The notes under the pieces were generated by a model. That model was not told the origin of the DNA. It was given only the letters and a program-made list of their open reading frames with translations, and ran no database searches. The position numbers and the translations under genes were made by a program. This document shows positions 1 through 10,574 of a stretch of 64,000 bases of DNA, piece by piece. Positions within the stretch are counted from its first letter, which is position 1; each line of letters opens with the position of its first letter. The DNA is taken from positions 29,313,385 to 29,377,384 of the forward strand of contig OY783195.1 of assembly GCA_963678675.1 (NCBI GenBank). The letters run 5' to 3'. The DNA is from Xiphydria camelus. Its lineage: Eukaryota > Arthropoda > Insecta > Hymenoptera > Xiphydriidae.

Positions 1-100
1 AATTTTTACTGAAATTGTAGTTATCGTAACGATAAATTGGCCTTGTCACGCAATCTACCACAAATTTTGTTAATGTTACAATTAATTTTTTTCCGTCTAC
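1..100. mobile_element. Partial copy of a TA-flanked MITE at the window edge
   Basis: The segment TTGTAGTTATCGTAACGAT...AAATTGGCC is shared in both orientations with the complete element at 3,032-3,248. It ends in TTTTTTCCGT near 95, like the right end of that element. The left half lies outside the window. Confidence 0.65.
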
Positions 101-2300
101 GTAATCTTCTCATTCCGATATTATATCGAGTGACGCTCGTTACCGTTTCGAACCAATTTTTTGCCGCGAAATCAAAATTCCTCGCGAATAAAAGATAAAT
201 ACGTCCATAAAACCCGCAGGGAGCCGCGCGATTGAGCGTCTCGCCGATGAAAATGAATCTTTCGCGGAAATTCCCCGCAAGACACGACCGAAGCTGCGGC
301 AGTGGCGCGCGAGTCATCAAGGCGTGACGGGAGGCTGCGAAGAGGTATACGCACTCGAGCTGCGTTAAAAGGTTTACGTGTGGGTGGTCGCGGTCGCGGT
401 CGCGGTCGTGGTCTGCAGCGCATCACTCGGCGTTCGCTCACAAGCGCCGCGTGCGTCGATGCTCTCTCGCGCGGCGAGCAGAGGCGATCCTCTCGCGTCT
501 GCCGCGACGGGTCACGTATGTAGAGGCGGTGACGCGCCCGCTTCGTAAACCGCGACTGTGATTCTCGCGCGATTACGATACCACGTCGTTTCGTGACTGG
601 CGCGCTGCAAGATTAGCCGATTGCTCGGCACGCCGATGTTTGTTTGAGGTAACCGTCCCAATAGTCGGAGGATTAAGTCCAGTATCGGAACGGCCGTAAA
701 AATTCGTACATCTCAGATTTTACATTCAGTAAAATAATTAGGTTAAAATAACGAAAGGCACGCCTACATGCATGTAGTCGAACGCGTTTAGTCGTAAGTA
801 CCGACTAAATATTTAGTTATTCCAATCAAGTGCTCAGTTATTCTAACCAAAACGTGGTCAGTCTGACCAAACGGATGGTGGATCCGTATTTCGCTAAACA
901 GTTTGGTCATCGTCTCGAAGATTTTGCTTTGATTGACCAAATTAGGTTGAAATGACAAAAAGCATCTAGTTAAATGCGTCTAATTGTTCTAACGAGAATA
1001 CCGGTCAGTTGAACCAAATATTTAGTTATTCTAACCAAACGTTTCGTGTACTCAGGACAAGTACCTACCAGTGACACTTCCTGTATAAATCCTTAATTTA
1101 TTGAAGATTTTTTTTCCACCAATCGTTCCTTTTTATCCTAATTATACTCAAACATGACGTGTCCTGCTATTCGGACAGTTACCTTATATTCCGAACTCTC
1201 GATCGAAGCGTCCAGTGATATACGATCATTCGCTCACCGGACTTCGGCGCGATCGAAAGGAAGGCGAAAGAAAGTACTAAAGAGACGGGTTTCCACCCGG
1301 TGGCGCTCTTACCGCACACCTCATCCCTTGCGAAATTTCAACTGAAGCCGAGAAACCTTGGGATGCCTCCGCGTCCTCGCCTTCCGTGCAGAATCCATCC
1401 CCATAGTCGAACCCGCCGAGGACATCGCACTTACCGGAAAAAAACGGAGGTCGAACGACCCCCGCGAAGTATTCGCGCAGCTCGCAGTCGCGCGGCGGCA
1501 CGCTTACGCCCCGAGACGACCAGTGGAGACGCTCGGGTCGACCTTCGGCTTCCGGCGTCGACCGTTTTAATGAAAATAAGTAATCTCGAAAACAGGGAAT
1601 TGTACCATCGTAAACGGTCGCACAATACCCTCGTAAATATGAAAGTTCTCGGGGTCTATAGATCACGAGAGAGGAGGACTCGCGCAGTTTACCGTGGCGA
1701 TGGCAATACGCGCGCATAGAGGGGTAGGGACCGATGTCGAGTACACGGAAGGAGCGAGAGAAAGGAGGAAAACGGGGAGGAGAAAGGACGAGAGAGAGAG
1801 AGAGTGAGAGAGAGGGGCAGGGACGCCGGAGAGCACGAAGAAACGGAATGGGTATTGCGGGGTCCATTATGGGGCCCATAAAACACCTCCGTTGCTGGAG
1901 GCGCGTGGCCCCAAGGCCGACCTGGCACTTTGTCTTCTCGGTCGCCGCCTACGCGAAAGCGTACGTACGTCCTGTTACGTAGCACCGCGTTACGCTTCCT
2001 CGCATTCCATTCCGGTGCACTCGTGCCGCGCTCCGCATGCGTGCCAGCGCCGCGGCAACCCGTTCGCTCCGCGGCGCGCTTCGCCTTCCTATTTTTCTTC
2101 ATTTTCTCGTAATATGTCGCGCGCGCTTCGCTTATTCAGGCGAGAAGTATTCATATTCGATATCATTGTGGAAGCGGAGCGGCGATACACGCGTTCGTTT
2201 TGTGATAATTCTGCCTTAAAATTTATTTGATCGACCCCTTTGCTTCATGCTTTGTCTCCCTATTTTCTTTGCGAACGCTCGCGCGTCGTTGCGAGTAGCC
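100..2300. other. CpG-dense and repetitive DNA without a supported gene
   Basis: CpG-rich blocks at about 290-620 and 1,250-2,140 produce many long overlapping frames on both strands, none with a recognisable protein. A GA-rich run lies at 1,788-1,815. Confidence 0.5.
738..1042. repeat. Degenerate minisatellite of a TTAGTTATTCTAACCAAA motif
   Basis: Variants of AGTTATTCTAACCAAA and its complement (GGTTAAAATAAC, GGTTGAAATGAC, GACCAAA, TTTGGTCA) recur about ten times. The best copies are at 810-853 and 1,020-1,040. Both orientations occur. Confidence 0.55.
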
Positions 2301-2306
2301 GGAATA

Positions 2307-2563
2307 CACGGAAAGACTGGTATCGATAAATTTTACTGTATTTAGGTACAATAAAAGAGGTACACGTGAGGGTTTTCGGATATTTTTACAGTGTTGTACA
2401 GTAATGTTTCTTTTGAAGACATTAAATCGTAATGGTTTACATTACAATTTACTAGTTTCCAACGAAAAATCATTCTTCGGCACAGTAAAAACATCTGAAA
2501 ACCCTCATATGTAACTCTTCTATTGTAAATACAGTAAAATTTATTGGTACCAGTCCTTCCGTG
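2307..2563. mobile_element. 257-bp MITE with long terminal inverted repeats and TA target site
   Basis: Left end CACGGAAAGACTGGTA and right end TACCAGTCCTTCCGTG begin inverted repeats of about 75 bp that continue through AATAAATTTTACTGTATTTA. TA flanks both ends. TA duplication and CACGG termini suggest a Tc1/mariner-type non-autonomous element. Confidence 0.8.
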
Positions 2564-3031
2564 TATGGTACATCTCGATCCAAGAGTTTCATGAATTTAT
2601 CACACTGAGAAAAAATAGTTTACTTAGGAAAAAAAGGTTAATCAGACATTATAGGTACTTACACTCAGGGAAAAGATCTAGTTGATTAGCTCGTACAGGT
2701 GCCTCTTGAAATTCGGTGATAGTATCGTCCTCCAGGTGAGAATCGTATTATTAGCCGAGCGGTTTACGTTCAAACGCGACGATTGCATCTAATCGCGGTC
2801 TGGTCGAGAAACATATTATCAGTTTCGAATAACGCGACGCGGATACGAATCGCTCGGATTTTCGGAACTATCGCCGATGGCCCGCGTATATGTATGGTTG
2901 ATAAGGAAATAATTATAGAAATGGTATTCATCAAAATCGATGGATAGATAATGTACTGTAAAAAAATTTTTTTTTAATGTATTTTTACATAGGTAAAGCT
3001 TTTTTCCAATACGTAATTATGAAAATTAATA

Positions 3032-3248
3032 CACGCGGGAAAAAACAGATCGTAACATCAACAAAGTTCTGGTAAAATACGGGACAAGGCCAATTTATTG
3101 TTACGATAACTACAATTTTATTAAAAATTACAGCTGACGCTTGCAACTGCTACAAATTTTGCTATTTTTTTTTTACTAAAATTGTAGTTATTATAAAAAG
3201 AAATTGGCCTTTTCCCGAAATTTACCTTAGGTAAATTTTTTCCCCGTG
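3032..3248. mobile_element. 217-bp MITE, TA-flanked
   Basis: Ends are CACGCGGGAAAAAA and TTTTTTCCCCGTG, flanked by TA. Inverted repeats cover most of the length, including AAGGCCAATTT...AACTACAATTTTA and its complement. Same family as the partial copy at 1-100. Confidence 0.75.
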
Positions 3249-5379
3249 TACATTCTCTTATGAAATTGCCCTTATAAATTTCACAACGGAATGTATTAAT
3301 TTTCATAATCACGCGTATTAGATAAAAAAGCTTTATATACAATTGAATTAAATTTGACACAAACTTTTTTTACAGTGTACTTATTTCGACGGAAGCATAT
3401 CACGCTAGCCACTTGCGATAAGTCGTCCGTGATTCTTGTGAAAATGATTATCGGGATCGTGGAAAATCGAGCCCGACGCGGAAGTAGCGAAATAGGCTGA
3501 AATTCTGCGATACGATTCCGCGTTGAGCGACAATCACGCGCGTAGGCATTTTACGAAGCTTTCTACTCGAGGAACATCCCCCATATTTCGAAGCAAAACG
3601 CACATCCTGGTTACGACACGGCTGTTGAAAGTAGTCCGTCGTCCTCGCGGGCGCGACGCTCGAAGAATCGTCCTGCGAGAAACGGTACCGCGGAAGCACC
3701 GCCGTAGAATTACCAAAAGACACGCTAATTACGTCAGTGGAGAGAAAGATTCCACGGATCGTGAAGCCATAGATCGCCCGAAGGGTAGCCGTGGGTATAT
3801 GGCGGCACTAAACAAATTCGTCAACGCCACGCGACGATGACCCTGAACTCACGGTCGCGCGCGAATGTTCGACACCGGCGAGAGCAAAGGACCAGGTGAT
3901 CCTGTCGCTCGCGCGTAAGCCCGCTATAGCGAATTTCCGGCGAGACCTCCGCCGCGTTCGAAATTGCCGAAATTTCTTGGAAGGTACGATTTTGTAGGGA
4001 AAAAGTCCAGTTGAATACGAATATTGATAAAAAATTTTATTTGACATTAATAGAAATTTATTCACATCGGGCAAAAGTCTATTTAAATTAGATAAACGTT
4101 CTACTAGGTTTGTACTCGATTAATAAGATATGCAAAATATCTATCTATAATTCGAACAGACTTTTGGTCGATGTGAATAGATACCTATTTATAACTCGAA
4201 TAAATTCTTCTATCAGGTTCGTATTCAACTAGACCTTTTACAGCCTCGGTGTACGCCCTGGCATAAATCTATGTATTAATGGTTGCATGAGAGAGAGATC
4301 GAAGGGGTAATATCTTTACAACAGCTCTGCAGAATAAAAACGAACAGCGGACGAAAAACGTACTTATCTACTTGCCCCTTCAAACATGCAACCATTGATA
4401 CATAGACGTATGCCAAGGTTCACGCGATACATAAAGTGCTCCGCTTTTCACCGCAAAGTATAAAGCGTGTCGCTTTGCATTGAATTTAAAAACGACAGGA
4501 GAAAATACAATTCGCTATCGTATACTCGATAAAAAAAAAACAAATTTATAATGAAACTCTTAAAACAGCAACACGTGCAAAATCCCCGTAGAATAGTCGC
4601 CGGATAAAATCACGCGATGAAACGCAACGATCGAACCGTGGGACGCGTCCCTCCCGTGCTTCCCTCTGTCCTCCATTCTCCTCAGCCCCCTTCTTTAAAA
4701 TATGACCTTTGGCATCAATTGCCATGTAGCCACGACGAACAATAATAGCCGTACACACTCGCGTCCTCGGGCGCACGGGTCTTGCGAACCAAGAGGCGAG
4801 ACACGGGCGACAGAGGAGACGAGGCAGAAGAGGAGGGACGATAAATCGAGCGAGTCCCATAACGCGAGAGAAACCGCGGGTGAATCGATATCGCAGCCGC
4901 CGTCCTTCTTCCTCCTCCTCTTTCTCCTCTCTCGCGTTCCTTCCACTTCCTCTCTTCGACCTCCTCCTCCATCCCTTCCCCTTCTTTCCGCCGCGCGCGC
5001 TATAGGAGCCCCGAATTCTCTGATCTCGGCGATTCCATCATCAGCGACTCGGGGTACCGCGGGATGGCAGATAAAAGCCAATTGAATTTAAATCATGAAT
5101 ACGAACGAGGCGAGCGAGTCGGTACCAACCCCGACGGCAATCTGGTGGCAGCTTTGTGCCGGTAATGGCTCCGACCCCCGAGCCCCGGGGCTATCACCCT
5201 TCTCTCCCGTCCGCCGACACACCGGTGACGGGGTTTCAACCCTGGTGCTTCGTGTACCTGTTTCGCGGACGGGACGCGCCGTACACTCGCACGCGAGTCT
5301 TCCGAGGAGACGACTACGTGCTTCCCACCAATGGCGTCGTGGTGGTTCTTCTCCATGGAAACGGACTCGCGCGCATAAA
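3249..5379. other. CpG-dense intergenic DNA, no supported gene
   Basis: GC-rich blocks at about 3,440-3,980 and 4,590-5,375, the second with a TC-rich tract near 4,900-4,990. These look like promoter-type CpG islands and could hold a 5' exon of a gene outside the window, but no protein or strong splice pattern supports that. Confidence 0.4.
4256..4418. repeat. Inverted repeat with 34-bp arms
   Basis: CCCTGGCATAAATCTATGTA...GGTTGCATG (4,256-4,289) matches the complement of 4,385-4,418 with three or four mismatches; spacer 95 bp with a short GA run. Probably a small palindromic element. Confidence 0.7.
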
Positions 5380-5626
5380 GGTACTCTCAAACCAATGCGG
5401 GACTGCGGGAACGGCAGCGGGAGCGGGATTCTCACGGGACATATAATTACACTGCGGGAGATACAAGCATAGGTACATACAAATGCGGTATCCAGCCCGA
5501 CGAAACGCAGTCGTGCTGCGAAATCATATCGGTTCGCAGCGTGCACCATTTTTCCCGCGATTCGCATTCCAAATCTTTCCCGCTCCCGCTCCCGTTCCCG
5601 CAGTCCCGCATCGGTTTGAGAGTACC
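5380..5626. mobile_element. GGTACTCTCAAACC MITE, copy 1
   Basis: 247 bp with termini GGTACTCTCAAACC and GGTTTGAGAGTACC followed by GGGACTGCGGGAACGG-type simple sequence. A second copy at 6,195-6,443 lies in the opposite orientation. Confidence 0.8.
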
Positions 5627-6194
5627 TATAGGCCTGTTGCGTACTTTCACAAGCGTAGCTTTTGTTTGTGTTGCACATATACGTATAGAGAATTTACACC
5701 CCAGTGTGTGTGTTTCGCCAAGAAACCCAGTTTGGCGGCGCTGTTTTCCGTATACATACAATATACACATTCATACTTGAGATAGTGTGCATGGGCTCTA
5801 CGCAATAGGCCTATATTCTTCTACCTTGAACTGTAGTAGCCCATCGCATTTAGCAGTACTCTCTCTGTATTAAAATATCAAATACCTTTTCAAAAGTACC
5901 CACAGAATTTGGAGTGCGCACACGCGCAGCATTGGCACCAAGCTTGGTGGCCAGTATATTAAAAATGGATAAAATTGTGCGATTCTTACCGATCGTTACT
6001 GATCGACAGTCGGACGGAATCTGAGGGAATGGTCTAGATGGATCGTCCTTATATACCTATAGCCTGCGCAAGAATGCTGCGCATCTGCGCACTTCAAATT
6101 CTGTGGGTACTTTTGAAAAGGTATTTGATATTTTAATACAGAGAGAGTACTGCTAAATGCGATGGGCTACTACAGTTCAAGGTAGAAGAATATA
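5627..6194. repeat. Nested inverted repeats between the two GGTACTCTC elements
   Basis: Arms of about 105 bp (5,811-5,922 and 6,088-6,194; GTACTCTCTCTGTATTAAAA and complement) face each other over a 165-bp spacer. A 17-bp inverted repeat (TATAGGCCTGTTGCGTA at 5,627 and its near complement at 5,800) lies outside. Together with the flanking elements this makes a foldback structure of about 1.06 kb. Confidence 0.75.
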
Positions 6195-6443
6195 GGTACT
6201 CTCAAACACCGATGCGGGACTGCGGGAACGGGAGCGGGAGCGGGAAAGATTTGGAATGCGAATCGCGGGAAAAATGGTGCACGCTGCGAACCGATATGAT
6301 TTCGCAGCACGACTGCGTTTCGTCGGGCTGGCTACCGCATTTGTATGTATGCTTGTATCTCCCGCAGTGTAATTATGTCCCGTGCGTATCCCGCTCCCGC
6401 TCCCGCTCCCGTTCCCGCAGTCCCGCATTGGTTTGAGATTACC
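6195..6443. mobile_element. GGTACTCTCAAAC MITE, copy 2 (inverted)
   Basis: 249 bp, opposite in orientation to copy 1 and highly similar through AAAGATTTGGAATGCGAATC and CTGCGAACCGATATGATTTC. It abuts TATA at the left and TAAA at the right; a TA target site is likely. Confidence 0.8.
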
Positions 6444-6634
6444 TAAATCCTTTACGCGTTTCCGCACGGATGTGAAACTGACAGGGTAGCGAATCGGGAA
6501 TGACTAGTGGGGTGAGGCAAGTGTCCCAATAGCAGGGCATATCCTAGTAGTCGAACACATATTTGAATATAATTCAAATTATTGAATGAGATAAAAAGAA
6601 ACGTCTAGTGAAAAGAAATCTCTGATACATTAAG

Positions 6635-6759
6635 TGTGCCAAAATTATCCAGACGACTTTAGAGTAATTTCCGGTAGCTAGGTTGACAGCTCGCAGTAAT
6701 AAGTGATGCTACTGGTGGAATAATATCCATTCCAGTAGTTCCATCGATAATTTGGCACA
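6635..6759. repeat. Small inverted repeat element
   Basis: TGTGCCAAAATTATC at the left and GATAATTTGGCACA at the right, with an inner short hairpin CTACTGG...CCAGTAG. About 125 bp. Confidence 0.55.
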
Positions 6760-7288
6760 GAAATTGAGCATTGGCAATTTGACGGCCTATAAATATCAAC
6801 AATTCGTCTAGTTACTTTTTGCACACATCTAATGTGGAATACCGTAGAGAGGTCAGCTACGGACGTCGCGTAGCTCTAAGGCGGACGTCTATAGCTTCTA
6901 CGTGAGACGTCGATATATGCAACTCGACGATATTATCCCCCGACACTTTATAGTTTATATACGCCTCTAATCAGCACCCCCCCGTAGCGTCTCGCAACGC
7001 CTACTCCGACTCCCCCTATATGTACACTCGCCGTTCCTATTCAGGAGGCTCGATCTCCCTCTCCTCCTGGTACGCGCTCAGCCTCGAGAAGGGAGCGGGG
7101 CGAGTGACATGTTCCGCAAACATCGTAAAGCGACCGCTTCTTAATCAGCCCTTATTAAAGGTCCGGGGCTGGCGTGAGAGGGTCGCGCCACATTTCGCGT
7201 GGATATTGTTAGACCGTCGTGCCGAAATGAATCGTTTGGTCTCTCGTGCCAGCGGATTACGCAGTCTCCTTCGAAGCGCGCAATATGT
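6760..7288. other. Non-coding interval, CpG-rich
   Basis: No supported feature. A plus-strand frame starting at 7,020 has no recognisable domain. Confidence 0.4.
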
Positions 7289-7849
7289 ACCGTGTGTATT
7301 CGGGGATGGTGGTCTTAGGCGATATGCGAGTGCGAGCGAGGACATCGATTGACCCGGGTGCGCGCATAAAATCGGCCATACACGCAACGATATACCTGAC
7401 CGGTGTAGGTACCTGTGTTCAGGTAAAAAATATAAATTTTTTATTCTCTTCTGGTTGCTTGTACAGATAGGGATATCTGCAAGTTTTTTTTTCACGTACA
7501 CGTTGCAGTTCACCGAACAGGTGACCTGATCAGGTACATCTGACAAGTCCAGTTTACCCGTTCAGGTCGCCTGTACAGGCAAACTTGAGCGTGTATGTGA
7601 CAAAACTTGCAGGTATCCCTATCTGTGCAAGGGACCAGAGAAGAATCGAAAATTTATATTTGTTATCTGAACAGATACATCAGTCAGGTATGCGGTGCGT
7701 GTATGGCCCGCTTAAGAGTTTCTCTATCGCATATTCGAACTGGACTGATTTAAGGAAATGTACGACAGAGAGACTCTTATGCACTCACCACATGTTCTCA
7801 CTCGCACTCGCATGTTGCCTATGAATACCATCTTCGAACACACATACGG
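7289..7849. mobile_element. 561-bp long-TIR foldback element, TA-flanked
   Basis: Left CCGTGTGTATTCGGGGATGG and right CCATCTTCGAACACACATACGG are the outer parts of inverted repeats of roughly 200 bp (GCGAGTGCGAGC, GATAGGGATA, CTTGCAG also pair). TA lies at both borders. The centre has several CAGGT/ACCTG palindromes. No coding capacity. Confidence 0.75.
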
Positions 7850-9199
7850 TATTTAGGTATTTTGCAAAATTGAATCGATGAGACAATCTCTCATCGACCC
7901 TCGAATTGGAGAAAGAAAATCAGTATCAAGCAATATAGGCTTTGTTCGATGCGATCTATGCAAATCTATCGGTGATACGATCTTCCAAATACGAAGAGGG
8001 TTCGACGAGAACAGAGGCCATTCAATTTTCGACGGAGCGACCCGATAATGGCTTCCCTATCGTTAGTTCGATGAAAGATCTCGGTAAGATCGGTCGAATT
8101 CCGAGCACTTACGAAAATGCGGTTGCGAGAACTTATGCAAGCGTAAATGTACGTGTCCGAATGATCAAAGGATGCGCAGCGTTGTAGTTACAGTGCGAGG
8201 TTAGAACGGGTCGCGCTATGATTTAGGGTGTGTTTACCTGCAACCTAAATACCTCGACTCATCCGTCACGCTCAATTTGACCCAAATAAGGGAACGCTGC
8301 AGGGAGGCTGATTTTCGAACGGGAGACTCGTAACTATATACCTATTTGTGAACAGATCGGCTCGGAATGACACGTCATTTTTTCAAGTCACAAGAATCAC
8401 GTGACTGTGAACGTAGGTACTGTTCATCCGCGAAAAATTTCTGGCGAAGAATTCATTTTGTTGTTTTAAAAGATTTAAAAACTGATGAGTTCTTATACTC
8501 TTCAATGCCTTTTCAATTTTGGCGTTTTCTCTGTACATTTTTGCTTTTCTCCAAATGATTCCAATCGTTTCGGCGCTCGATTATAATTATGTTTCTGGAG
8601 TTGTTAAACGCGGAAAATATATCCCCTTTATCGGTACCTCGCGGAGGAAAATGACAAAGCTTCCAATTCCTATAGCCTAGATGTATAAACACTAGGTATG
8701 TACTTTATGATTATCAGGTAGTAGCGTAGAGATTTTAACTTTCCTACTAAGTCCAAATTCCCCTCTGAAATAATTTCGATATTATCGCTTGGGTCCACGC
8801 AGGGCACCCTGGAATGCCACGCCAAGCGTTCCCGTAATATTTCACCGAAGAATTATTGGACTTTCAATCGTCTGAAATAGGTATATCAAATTCAAACAAA
8901 CTGATCCTTCAAAATAATCTCGATATTATCGCTTGGAACGACATGGAAGACCAGAAAATTCCATGTTAAGCTTTCCTGTCATATTCGACCGAAGAATTGT
9001 TAGACCTTTAATATCGTGCGAATTATTGCAACTTCAAATTTCTTGAGCTTCTGATTGTTGGGTTTCGACTGATGTTTAAACATTAGCAGATGATAACATA
9101 CCGACTATTAATAATTTTGGGGCTGGTGGTGATATTGCTACTGACGATAGCTTTCCGACTGATGATAATATATCGATTTGAGTTGATTTGATTTATTAC

Positions 9200-9200
<1 letters not shown>
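7850..9200. other. Intergenic, no gene seen
   Basis: AT-rich DNA with no supported gene. Two diverged direct repeats lie at 8,762-9,020 (separate entry). Confidence 0.4.
8762..9020. repeat. Diverged tandem duplication, period about 135-146 bp
   Basis: AAATAATTTCGATATTATCG...CGAAGAATTATTGGAC is repeated as AAATAATCTCGATATTATCG...CGAAGAATTGTTAGAC, with about 70-75 percent identity over 110 bp by eye. Confidence 0.7.

Positions 9201-9202
<2 letters not shown>

Positions 9203-9243
<41 letters not shown>
9203..9243. repeat. (GA)n microsatellite
   Basis: About 20 uninterrupted GA units. Confidence 0.95.
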
Positions 9244-9246
<3 letters not shown>

Positions 9247-9864
9247 CAGGTGAAAATCTCTCTTCTTCGTAAGCCGATGAAGATTCTTCTAAAAACATAA
9301 AAAATGTACTATACTACTTAATTTTAACACATATTACATACAACAAATTTGAGTCGGCAAGTCAGCATACGCGTTCTCAAGAACAACAGAGCGTCAAAGA
9401 AAATAATAAACGCAAAACGTGGAAAGTCCTCGTGAAATCCAAGCAGAAAGGCGAATGGTGGCGGAAAAAGCGATTATTATTCCATCCGAATAACTTATTG
9501 TTAGACATTCCATCAGGAGCGCTAACGAGTGGGGTTGCAGTACCTTCTAAACCTCAAAATGAAACAGATAGGTACTGCTAGCTCACACGTTACGCGGCTT
9601 CGAGTACGCAAAGCAACAGAATGTCAAAGGATGCGTAAAACGCGTTTGAGAACGGCCAATGATATGTATGATATATCGTGCTTTAAAAATGAAATAAAGT
9701 TATACGTGTTGGAGTCGGAGAAAATTATAAAACTCACAGTGCGCCACAATCCAAATCCAATAAAGTTGATCATATTATCTACCTCCTGTTTGAAACTTGC
9801 ACGCGACTCGTTGACGATTTGGGTTCCAATCGCGTCGCTTCTCAGTAGCCTCGTGGGCGGAAGG

Positions 9865-10007
9865 CCTTAGAGTTGATGGGAGCTGTATTAGAGATGTATA
9901 AAGTGTGTTGGAGCTTTAGAAAAAATACTAGGGATGTGGAGAGTGTATTGCGGCTATAGTAGACATGTTAGGGATACAGAAGTGTGTTAGGGTTTTAGAA
10001 GAAGTAA
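9865..10007. repeat. Minisatellite, about 40-bp period, three copies
   Basis: Units start near 9,888, 9,927 and 9,967 (TTAGAGATGTA, CTAGGGATGTG, TTAGGGATACA), each followed by a GTGT(A/T)TTG and a TTTAGAA-like end. A partial unit precedes them. Confidence 0.65.
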
Positions 10008-10574
10008 GAAACCGCAGTGTATACTATTTATTTATTAATCATTAATATATATGTATGTACTTTAATGGGTATGTATATATTTATATTTATATAATAACTT
10101 ATCTCGTAGCCTTTCATATGTATATATGTATACTCAAATATACTTGAAAAAATCAGCCATTTTATAATTTATACGAAAAAACCGCAATAATATACGCGTT
10201 TTTGTCTTTGTCTACAGTATAACTTTTGCCCTTATCTCAGTCCAACTAAACGACACGAAAATAATATTCTTTCGCATAGAATATATGTAGTATAACAAAT
10301 TCTCCTGTACTCCGTGCGAAAGCATGGCGGATATCTCCACTCAATTGCCGGGAAAAGTAATTATATACGAAGCTTTTTACGAGGAATTCTCTATTTACAT
10401 CTCATTTTCGGAATCTTACACTCTATTTAAGCTTCATATTGTGTGTGTGTGTGCAATTGTGTATGTGATCACCAGTAATTTTGACGTAAATACAAGGGGA
10501 TGTGGAAATTGTATATCTCTCGCGCATGGTGGGACAGTCCTCCAGATCATTACGTAAAACTGTAAAACGAACGT
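10008..10574 (-). other. Likely IRS 3' UTR with poly(A) signals
   Basis: AT-rich, non-coding sequence follows the IRS stop. On the minus strand two overlapping AATAAA hexamers occur at 10,036-10,027, about 540 nt past the stop, making this a sensible end for the transcript. The exact cleavage site cannot be read from sequence. Confidence 0.5.

Noticed and set aside
1277..1879. 200-codon minus-strand frame in the CpG-rich left region
   Set aside because: Overlapping long frames on both strands in GC-rich, low-complexity DNA; Ser/Leu/Arg repeats from GA/CT runs and no recognisable domain.
3523..3840. 105-codon Arg-rich plus-strand frame
   Set aside because: Composition follows from CpG-rich DNA; antisense frames of similar length overlap it and no family is recognised.
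5088..5678. 196-codon minus-strand frame
   Set aside because: It runs through the GGTACTCTC MITE and a CpG block; the sequence is RERERER-type low complexity.
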